NCBI GenBank assembly: GCA_018432235.1
Contig: JAHDLO010000014.1
Coordinates: 124,001 to 188,000, forward strand
DNA from: Clostridiaceae bacterium
GTDB taxonomy: Bacteria; Bacillota; Clostridia; Peptostreptococcales; Natronincolaceae
Reading direction: 5' to 3'
DNA length: 64,000 nucleotides
Shown here: in pieces, positions 1 to 6,124 of the stretch
Layout: each line of letters begins with the position of its first letter
How positions within the stretch are numbered: the stretch's first letter is position 1
Notes under the pieces: generated by a model
What the model was told of the DNA's origin: nothing
What the model saw: only the letters and a program-made list of their open reading frames with translations
Database searches by the model: none
Made by a program: the position numbers and the translations under genes

Positions 1-197
1 GGAAGACCCGGTGCCATATCATTTACCACTATTGAAGCAAATTGGTTGCCGGTTCCTGTACCAATGCTTAAAGTTCCAGCCTGGAATGAATTCGCCTCAC
101 TTGTAGCCTGACTGGTAAACCATGCCATTGTTCCTACACCTGCTGCAGCAAATGCAATAACAGTGACTAGCACTAGAGCAACTAACTTCTTATTCAT
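1..197 (-). CDS. TasA/camelysin-like secreted protein, N-terminal part (cut by window edge)
   Basis: Only the first 65 codons lie in the window. The product begins MNKK, has a hydrophobic signal segment, and then AWFTSQATS, the same post-signal motif as the neighbouring gene at 480-1001; this is typical of SipW-dependent TasA/CalY-type exported fibre proteins. The ATG ending at 197 is chosen because the GGAGGT at 204-209 would abut the other in-frame ATG (201-203) but sits about six bases before this one. It is the second of two tandem paralogues downstream of a SipW-type peptidase. Its separate leader contains a structured repeat (229-344), suggesting it can be controlled apart from the first copy. 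Confidence 0.8.
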   Translation of the reverse strand, partial: MNKKLVALVLVTVIAFAAAGVGTMAWFTSQATSEANSFQAGTLSIGTGTGNQFASIVVNDMAPGL

Positions 198-228
198 AAA
201 CATACCTCCATTTGATTTTCTATAGGGC

Positions 229-344
229 TAAAGCAAAAGTGGCTTCACCACGCTTGTTTTCCAAAGGAACTCATACGTTCCTTAGAATGCTCCGTTATAT
301 CTTCCTTATTCAATTGAGAGGAGACAGACACTTTAACAACCCCC
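229..344 (-). ncRNA. Putative structured leader RNA, copy A (unidentified family)
   Basis: This intergenic stretch upstream of the partial TasA-like gene can be aligned, read on the minus strand, with 29221-29332. Shared blocks are GGGGG(T/C)TGTTAA at the 5' end, a central AGC(A/G)T(T/C)CTA(A/G)GGAAC, a small hairpin (here AAGGAAC/GTTCCTT) with compensating changes between the copies, and a final hairpin near the 3' end (here around GTGG/CCAC). Both copies precede a gene on the same strand. I could not match it to a riboswitch consensus I know, so the family is left open. Confidence 0.5.
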
Positions 345-479
345 TATTTCATAGATAATAAAGTGACCTTTTCTATGAATAATTAAGATAATAATTAGTA
401 GTTAACCTATCAATCAATATATTGAATGGTAGTCTAGTCAAATGTGACGACCAAGACATATATTTTTTTACACTATGCG

Positions 480-1001
480 TTACTGTGCCCAGCCAGAATT
501 AGCTGTTTGTGTAGCTTCAACAACTATAGCGAATGAACCTGTTGCTCTTTGATAAGAATTGCCGGCAGCCTGAGGCATTCTAACATATAGCATATGCGAT
601 GCAGCACCATCTAAAGCTAAGACATAACTGTCATTTTCAAAATAATTTTCGCTAATTTTAGCCCAATTAACATTGTCTATACTAATTTCTAATGGATGAT
701 CCCCTGTCGTTAGCCCTCCAGTAATTCCTGTAAGCTTAAATCTGTACTTCATTTCTAAAGTCCCTGTATTTTTAACATCAAAGGTAAAACGCTCTAAATC
801 TCCTGGCTTTAAGTTTCCTAAATTAACTAAACCAACTTGAGCGGTATTAAAAGCGGTCTCGTTATTTACGCTTAATCGACCAGTTGTAAACGTATTATCT
901 GTACTTGTTGCTTGACTTGTAAACCAAGCGTATGACCCTAAGCCTAAACCAAAGGCTAAAACACCAACCAATAATAAACTGATAATAATTTTCTTGTTCA
1001 T
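480..1001 (-). CDS. TasA/camelysin-like secreted fibre protein
   Basis: A 173-residue protein with a signal peptide (roughly residues 1-30) followed by YAWFTSQATSTDNTF and a beta-rich body with GNLKPGDLERFTF, as in TasA and camelysin (CalY) proteins. These are exported via SipW-type signal peptidases and form biofilm fibres or a cell-surface layer; metalloprotease activity claimed for camelysins cannot be judged here. The start at 1001 is preferred over an upstream in-frame ATG at 1037 because GAGGAGG lies about seven bases before it. It follows the signal peptidase gene in the same direction and is followed by a second paralogue, so it probably shares the c-di-GMP-II riboswitch at 1929-2000. 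Confidence 0.85.
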   Translation of the reverse strand: MNKKIIISLLLVGVLAFGLGLGSYAWFTSQATSTDNTFTTGRLSVNNETAFNTAQVGLVNLGNLKPGDLERFTFDVKNTGTLEMKYRFKLTGITGGLTTGDHPLEISIDNVNWAKISENYFENDSYVLALDGAASHMLYVRMPQAAGNSYQRATGSFAIVVEATQTANSGWAQ

Positions 1002-1086
1002 TCTACTTCCTCCTCGATTTTTTTTGTTATTAACCATTATTTATGGTATAATAACTGTAACAATATTTTTAAAGCAGCTTGCTTTG

Positions 1087-1120
1087 GTGGGTTATCTTGG
1101 CAGAGATACCCCACTTTTTT
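1087..1120 (+). other. Hairpin with T-run between sipW-like and TasA-like genes
   Basis: GTGGG/CCCAC arms with a paired TATCT-type inner stem enclose a short loop, and the plus strand then runs TTTTTT. As an intrinsic terminator it would act on plus-strand transcription, yet no plus-strand gene ends here. On the minus strand it lies in the sipW-tasA spacer, where it could stabilise or process the mRNA. Confidence 0.4.
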
Positions 1121-1222
1121 GTTGAATAAATCTTGTTTTAACCACCCCTTCGCAGTATTTTAAATTTTTTAGCCATTATTGACTTTGTTCGTTGCCTTAT
1201 ATGTCTATATGATTGAACAGGA

Positions 1223-1777
1223 TTATATCTTTTGGTTTTTACCCTGTTCAAATAATAGCCTCTTTATTTCACCACCTAATAACAATAAAACTGGCAGTAT
1301 TATCAACACCATAAAGCCTATCGGACTCCTGGTGAAATTAGCTATGTATCCTCCCTTGGGGATTTTAAATGCATATGCACCAACGATATTTGAGGATTCC
1401 ACCAGCTGCTGATCCTCCACATTGTTTGCATCCCCTTGGGTTTGAAATTTATAAACACCGTTTTCATGAAGGACATCTATTACCCTATGGGTTACAAGCG
1501 TATTGTCTACGCGATAGGTAATTATATTGCCAACCTCAATATTTTCCTCTAAAACCTTTTTAGTAATAATCATATCACCAGGCTCAAGCATCGGCCTCAT
1601 ACTGCCTGTTAGAACAGACATAGGGGTGTATCCCATAACTGATGGCAGATGATTGGGATTTTTTCTCACCTGAAGCATAGAATATCCCGTCAATAATACC
1701 AGCATTAACAGCAACAGGATTACAATATTACCCATCCATTTTAAGGCAGCTTTGTATATCATCTTGTTCTTTTTCAT
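1223..1777 (-). CDS. sipW: SipW-type signal peptidase I
   Basis: This 184-residue membrane peptidase has an N-terminal transmembrane segment (about 16-35), the serine motif LTGSMRPML with Ser59, the partner motif LVTHRVI with His97, and a C-terminal transmembrane segment. A Ser-His pair rather than Ser-Lys marks the ER-type/SipW branch of family S26B, which processes TasA-like preproteins. The ATG at 1777 follows GGAGGGG; in-frame codons up to 1855 lack such a site. Two TasA-like substrates lie immediately downstream. A c-di-GMP-II riboswitch and terminator precede it, so expression probably depends on c-di-GMP. Confidence 0.88.
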   Translation of the reverse strand: MKKNKMIYKAALKWMGNIVILLLLMLVLLTGYSMLQVRKNPNHLPSVMGYTPMSVLTGSMRPMLEPGDMIITKKVLEENIEVGNIITYRVDNTLVTHRVIDVLHENGVYKFQTQGDANNVEDQQLVESSNIVGAYAFKIPKGGYIANFTRSPIGFMVLIILPVLLLLGGEIKRLLFEQGKNQKI

Positions 1778-1899
1778 TTGCCCCTCCATTCTTTCATCAT
1801 GCTCGTTAGAATTATTCTCCGCTTTTTCCCTAATTATACATATTCTGTTACGCACGTGGACATACCGATTTTTTGTAAATTCTTACGAATTAAAAAGAG

Positions 1900-1936
1900 A
1901 AAAAAAATAGACCTATTCTTTGAAAAGACTAGGTCG
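1900..1936 (-). terminator. Riboswitch-linked intrinsic terminator
   Basis: Read on the minus strand, GACCTA pairs with TAGGTC with further pairing inside, followed by a run of T. The 5' arm is formed by the last bases of the c-di-GMP-II aptamer (ACCGACC), so ligand-stabilised aptamer and terminator compete for the same bases. That geometry predicts an ON switch. Confidence 0.75.
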
Positions 1937-2000
1937 GTTGCACCACTCACTCCATATACTCCAGGCGCCCATTTTCAGAGTATATATCTTCATGCCCGTT
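1929..2000 (-). promoter_or_regulatory. Cyclic di-GMP-II riboswitch aptamer
   Basis: The minus strand contains AAAATGGGCGCCTGGAGTA, then GAGTGAGTGGTGCAACC followed by GACC. These match the conserved parts of the c-di-GMP-II class (A-rich strand, GGGC, the kink region, and GTGCAACCGACC). It lies about 150 bases upstream of the sipW-type gene with a terminator directly after it. C-di-GMP-II riboswitches are known in Clostridioides difficile, where several act as ON switches for surface structures. Confidence 0.88.
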
Positions 2001-2010
2001 TTTATTAATT

Positions 2011-2496
2011 TTTGCTTTGTTACATACTAGGACAAACGTCCTATATATGCACTAATTGTACCTAATATGTTATGTCAATATTTGTATTATCTTCGTGTCG
2101 ATATCATAATTATTTCGACTTTTAAAGATTTAATACGCCATTTTTCTAAATTTTTCTACATATTTAATGACATTCAATCTTCTCTACTTGGTAATATATT
2201 ACCCTACCTATTGATTTTCCAACATTCTTAATTATAGAGTCTGTCGAAAAAACTTGTGTTGTTTTCTCATCATATTGCTATTTTTAATATTTCCTAAATT
2301 GAGTTCGACATAATAAATTTGATGTCATTTTCCCGGGAAATACTTCGAAAATCATGTCGCTTTTCTCCTGTAGTCAAACTGTAATATTATAATACTGTTA
2401 CAAGCGTTGGTTCACTTAACTATGTATGATATCCTAATTTTATAGTATCAGCTTTTATATAGCTTTTCTACATTAAATGAAAGAGGAGGTAAGTGT
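2011..2496. promoter_or_regulatory. Divergent intergenic region with Spo0A-box-like sites
   Basis: This AT-rich gap separates the riboswitch-sipW unit from the divergent CAP-domain gene. Perfect 7-base Spo0A boxes occur at 2242-2248 (TGTCGAA) and 2304-2310 (TTCGACA, opposite strand). One-mismatch versions are at 2096-2102, 2114-2120 and 2355-2361. AGGAC/GTCCT arms at about 2030-2042 form a small hairpin before the riboswitch. I could not place the promoters firmly. Confidence 0.5.
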
Positions 2497-3783
2497 ATGC
2501 TTAAAAAAAGATATTTTTCTTTAATTATGGTCTTAACACTAGCTGTTATTTTATGTGCATCTACCTTCAATTATAGCTACGGCCAGACTGTAATTAAGGT
2601 GGTTGTCGACAACACAGCTTTACAATTCGATGTTTCTCCCATAAATGTCAGTGGCAGAGTTTTAGTTCCCTTTAGAGGTATATCTGAAGCCCTAGGGGCT
2701 GAGGTGTCCTGGAACGAGGCTACTCAAACGGTAACTGCCACAAAGGCCGATACCACCATTAAGCTTACTATTGGCAGCAGGACTGCATTGGTTAACAATC
2801 GCTCTATGGCTTTGGATGTAGCCCCTCAAATAATCAATAGTCGAACCCTTGTGCCTGTTCGTTTCTTTTCAGAAAGCTTTGGTTCAGAAGTATCCTGGGA
2901 CGGCAACACTCAAACCGTCTATATTGCCTCTAAAAAGGAGGATTTAAAGCTTTCTCTTAAGGGCATCGCTTTGGGCTCCAGTCTACAGGAGGTAACCAAG
3001 GTCTTTGGCAGTCCCAAGAGGATAGATGATAGTGAATACGACTTTAAATGGTACATTTTTCATCAGGATTATAAGAATTATGCTCAGATAGGCATTAAGG
3101 ATAATCAGGTGGTTGCTATATACAGCAATTACGATCTTTGGGACAGTGTCCTAAATATAGGTACTGAGGAGAAAAAAGCGACTGAGCTTCTGACCACACC
3201 CATAGATAGGATTCAGAAGGGCAGTGTCATTTATCTGCTGTCCAAAAATGATGGCTATAGGGTATTTCCTATGGAAAATAGCTTTCTGACTGTATTTTTT
3301 GATATTCACAATTCAAATAAAGTTACGGCAATTATGATGGTGGACAAAGGCACCGAGGAGGCTTATCTGCCTAATAAATCATACGCTTCCTCTTTGCAAA
3401 GGGTATATGAGCTTCAGGCCTTCGACTTAGCCAATGCAGTGAGGGTCCGGGAGGGATTGCCCCCCTTAACCTGGAGTGATAGTGCCGCCTCAGCCGCGCT
3501 AAAGCACAGCAACGATATGGCAGCCAGCTCCTACTACGACCATACGAATCAAAAGGGAGAAGGTCCCTTCGACCGCATGAAAAAGGCGGGCATTAATTAT
3601 GCAACAGCCGGAGAAAATCTAGCTGCTGGAGAGCAAAATGCGATTTACGCCCATGAGGGTTGGATGCATTCCTTAGGACATAGAGAAATACTGCTGGGGG
3701 ATTTTAAACGTATGGGGGTAGGTGTGGCATTCGGTGGGCCCTATAGAGTATACTATACTCAGAACTATTTTACCGCTAGATAA
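2497..3783 (+). CDS. Secreted stalk-domain / CAP-superfamily protein
   Basis: The 428-residue product starts after AGAGGAGGT and carries a signal peptide (about 1-29). Next comes a copper-amine-oxidase-N-like stalk domain (about 33-145; paired motifs RVLVPFRGISEALG and RTLVPVRFFSESFG), then a CAP-associated domain (about 150-290; GIALGSSLQEV). It ends with a YkwD-type CAP/SCP domain (about 305-428; LANAVRVREGLPPL, HSNDMA, GENLA, HREILL). The family is extracellular and often cell-wall or spore associated; a precise activity is not known. It is divergent from the TasA-like operon with Spo0A-box-like sites between. Confidence 0.85.
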   Translation: MLKKRYFSLIMVLTLAVILCASTFNYSYGQTVIKVVVDNTALQFDVSPINVSGRVLVPFRGISEALGAEVSWNEATQTVTATKADTTIKLTIGSRTALVNNRSMALDVAPQIINSRTLVPVRFFSESFGSEVSWDGNTQTVYIASKKEDLKLSLKGIALGSSLQEVTKVFGSPKRIDDSEYDFKWYIFHQDYKNYAQIGIKDNQVVAIYSNYDLWDSVLNIGTEEKKATELLTTPIDRIQKGSVIYLLSKNDGYRVFPMENSFLTVFFDIHNSNKVTAIMMVDKGTEEAYLPNKSYASSLQRVYELQAFDLANAVRVREGLPPLTWSDSAASAALKHSNDMAASSYYDHTNQKGEGPFDRMKKAGINYATAGENLAAGEQNAIYAHEGWMHSLGHREILLGDFKRMGVGVAFGGPYRVYYTQNYFTAR

Positions 3784-3800
3784 GACCATGTTATTGCTTA

Positions 3801-3982
3801 GCGCTTAACCTAAGCTTTTACTGGGGCGCGGTACTAGTACCTCACCATTAAAAATTGAGGTGAATCCCGAGGATAATTTTTCTGTAGCAAGTCAGAGGAA
3901 GCAGGAATACTCAGCAATATTTCTGACGACAACGAAGCCACAGGGAAATTATACCGAGAGTTATCCACATAATTTAAGCGAT
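3801..3982 (+). ncRNA. Putative compact structured RNA (unidentified)
   Basis: No ORF fits this gap, but nested pairing does. An outer helix joins CGCTTAA (about 3802-3808) with TTAAGCG (about 3973-3979). Inside are the palindrome GGTACTAGTACC and a CCTCA/TGAGG hairpin; GGATAA then pairs with TTATCC, a 13-14 bp helix joins AATTTTTCTGTAGC to GCCACAGGGAAATT, and an apical GTCAGA/TCTGAC stem caps it. A terminator follows at 4008-4041 on the plus strand. It shows partial resemblance to the 5' part of ydaO-type RNAs (CGCTTAA, GGTGAATCC) but lacks their 3' consensus. Strand and family are uncertain. Confidence 0.45.
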
Positions 3983-4007
3983 GCAAGGTACTAGCTGACA
4001 TAACTAA

Positions 4008-4041
4008 TAAGACAGAGGCTCAATAAGGTCTCTGTCTTTGC
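4008..4041. terminator. Intrinsic terminator, probably bidirectional
   Basis: AAGACAGAG pairs with CTCTGTCTT around a 12-base loop. It would end the HD-GYP gene on the minus strand and any plus-strand transcript from the CAP gene or the structured RNA. Confidence 0.65.
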
Positions 4042-4056
4042 ATTTAGACTACTATT

Positions 4057-5175
4057 CTATTCAAAATCCACTATATACAATCCTTCATTTATAGGATCTA
4101 TCAAATCCAGCATTTCTTCTGAAGGTATTAGCTTAATAATCGGCTTATACAGGTATTGCTTTGGAAGGAATACGATTTCTCCAATCCTGCCGTCATTTAA
4201 TCGCACCCTCTGACCTATGAAGCAGTTTCCAATTCTCCTAAGAAAAATATACAATATTTTTGTATCCAGCTTATCTATATATTCTGTTTCTAAAATTTTT
4301 ATTGCCTCAAAGGGTGTCTTCTTTTCCCGATATGGCCTGCCGGAGGTCAAAGCATCATATATGTCTGCAATCGCTACTATTCTAGCAAATAGTGGTATTT
4401 TATCTTTCTTAAATCCCATTGGATAGCCGCTGCCATCCATCCTTTCATGGTGAAGTAAAATCGTTTGCTTTATCTTATTATCCAGATTTTCATAGTCCTT
4501 TACTAGCTCATAGCTGTATACCACATGCTTTTTACACTCATCCTTTTCATCTGCGGTGAGGGGCCCCTTCTTATTAAGTAGCTCGGGGTCTATCTTCATT
4601 TTTCCAATATCCAACAGGATTGCACTGATGGTGAGCTTTTCCAAGTCTTCAGCCTTTAGCCCCAGCCATCGACCTATGGCATAGCTAATTAGAGTTACAT
4701 TATGACTGTGGGCATAAGTAATATCATCTAGATCCTTAATCTTTTCAATTAATTGAAATACATTAACATTTCCTTTAAAGGCCACCAGAGCCTTTTCTAT
4801 ACTAGAGCTGATATTTTCAGTATTTAGTCCCTCTCCCTTAAGAATTGTTTCAAATTCGCTTTGAAGATTATCCTTTATTTGGGAAAATTCCTCTCTATAC
4901 TCTGCAATGTATTGCAGCTGTCTGAGGGTTTCATCCTCATCGATGTCCAGCAGGTCAATCCCTAAATCATCGTAGCTTTCATCTCTTTTGATTTTAACAG
5001 CCTCTATTTTATGATCCCTGAGATAGTCCTTCATTCTGTCGATTTCTGTTATTTTTGTTCCAGCTATCACTAGAACATTCCCATACCGATTGATGACATC
5101 CTCGTCAAATATCATTCCATTCCTCAAATCATCAATAAAAAGCGTCCTTGCCTCTTCCACAGCATAATCGCTCAT
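4057..5175 (-). CDS. HD-GYP domain protein with altered HD motif
   Basis: A 372-residue soluble protein with an N-terminal region of unknown type (1-140) and an HD-GYP domain (about 150-320). The GYP part is intact (HHERMDGSGYP, 242-252; FARIVAIADIYDALTS). The HD doublet is not: family members read LLHDIGK, but here it is ILLDIGK with Leu188 in the histidine position (codon TTG at 4612-4614). HD-GYP proteins hydrolyse c-di-GMP using metals bound by these residues, so activity may be lost or changed and the protein may act as a binding effector. A terminator follows. A one-mismatch Spo0A box lies upstream at 5247-5253. Confidence 0.85.
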   Translation of the reverse strand: MSDYAVEEARTLFIDDLRNGMIFDEDVINRYGNVLVIAGTKITEIDRMKDYLRDHKIEAVKIKRDESYDDLGIDLLDIDEDETLRQLQYIAEYREEFSQIKDNLQSEFETILKGEGLNTENISSSIEKALVAFKGNVNVFQLIEKIKDLDDITYAHSHNVTLISYAIGRWLGLKAEDLEKLTISAILLDIGKMKIDPELLNKKGPLTADEKDECKKHVVYSYELVKDYENLDNKIKQTILLHHERMDGSGYPMGFKKDKIPLFARIVAIADIYDALTSGRPYREKKTPFEAIKILETEYIDKLDTKILYIFLRRIGNCFIGQRVRLNDGRIGEIVFLPKQYLYKPIIKLIPSEEMLDLIDPINEGLYIVDFE

Positions 5176-5290
5176 GAAACATCCTCCCCCTAAAAGGTTA
5201 TGCGCAATTGCATAAATATTCTTACTATATATATATCGGTAGATTTTGTCGATTTATATAGAGACTTAGGGAAATATTGCATATAATTAA

Positions 5291-5320
5291 GAAAAAAAGG
5301 ACCTGAAGCTCAGGTCCAAA
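5291..5320 (-). terminator. Intrinsic terminator after tatD
   Basis: GGACCTGA pairs with TCAGGTCC around a three-base loop, followed on the minus strand by seven T residues. It closes the metG-tatD unit. Confidence 0.85.
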
Positions 5321-5341
5321 AATATTAAATTCCTTAGAGGA

Positions 5342-6112
5342 TCATTTGTTGGTCATAAATAAAGCAATCGCATTTTCTTTTGTTTTATTGGCCACTGATT
5401 CATAGGAAGTATCCTTTGCTGCTGCTATGGCCTCCGCCACCAGCTTTACATATGCCGGCTGATTCTGCTTTCCCCTGTGGGGAACAGGCGCCAGATATGG
5501 GCTATCGGTTTCTATCAATAACCACTCCAGCGGTATTTCCTTTGCAACCTCATAGGTCTTCTTAGCATTTTTAAAGGTCAGGGGGCCAGCAAGAGATATA
5601 TATATCCCCTCTTTGATATACTGCTTTGCCAGCTCCAGACTTCCGGAGTAGCAATGCATGACACAGCCGTATTCGCCCGCATTGTTGGCCTTTAGCATAT
5701 CATAGACCTCTTGATGCGCATCTCTATCATGGATTATCATCGGCAGTTTAAGCTCCTTTGCTAGATGAATCTGCCTTTCAAACCAATACCTTTGCTGCTC
5801 TCTGGGTGAATGGTCATAATAGTAATCCAGTCCTATTTCCCCTATGGCTATGACCTTCGGCTCTTGGGTCAATTCACGGAGTCGATTTATAGTTTCCTCC
5901 CCCATATCCTTTACATCATGGGGATGAACTCCGACAGCTGCGTATATCATTTCATACTTTTTCGCCAGCGCCACAGCTTTTATCGAAGTTGCCAAATCAG
6001 CGCCAGGATTTAATATAAGCTCTACACCATTTGCCCTGGCCTCTTCTAGGATTTGATCTCTATTGGCATCAAACCTGCCATCATCTAAATGTGCATGACT
6101 ATCAAATAACAT
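5342..6112 (-). CDS. tatD: TatD family metal-dependent hydrolase (YabD-like)
   Basis: The 256-residue TIM-barrel hydrolase begins MLFDSHAHLDDGRFD, with the HxH metal motif. It also carries AIGEIGLDYYYDHSPREQQ, MIIHDRDA, CVMHCYSG and LLIETDSPYLAP, all standard for TatD DNases. These are magnesium-dependent nucleases linked to DNA or RNA quality control. The start follows TAGGAGG. It lies 12 bases after metG on the same strand, the same pairing as metS-yabD in Bacillus subtilis, so both are probably under the metG T-box. Confidence 0.92.
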   Translation of the reverse strand: MLFDSHAHLDDGRFDANRDQILEEARANGVELILNPGADLATSIKAVALAKKYEMIYAAVGVHPHDVKDMGEETINRLRELTQEPKVIAIGEIGLDYYYDHSPREQQRYWFERQIHLAKELKLPMIIHDRDAHQEVYDMLKANNAGEYGCVMHCYSGSLELAKQYIKEGIYISLAGPLTFKNAKKTYEVAKEIPLEWLLIETDSPYLAPVPHRGKQNQPAYVKLVAEAIAAAKDTSYESVANKTKENAIALFMTNK

Positions 6113-6124
6113 TCCCTTAGCCTC

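Noticed and set aside
229-344. c-di-GMP-I (GEMM) riboswitch for copy A
   Set aside because: None of the GEMM core blocks is present, so the family was left unidentified.
1778-2008. Plus-strand ORF over the sipW leader
   Set aside because: It runs through the c-di-GMP-II riboswitch and terminator and has no ribosome site or recognisable protein.
3801-3982. ydaO-type c-di-AMP riboswitch
   Set aside because: Only the opening CGCTTAA and a GGTGAATCC-like segment fit; the conserved 3' CAGCTAACC-type segment is absent and there is no downstream gene.
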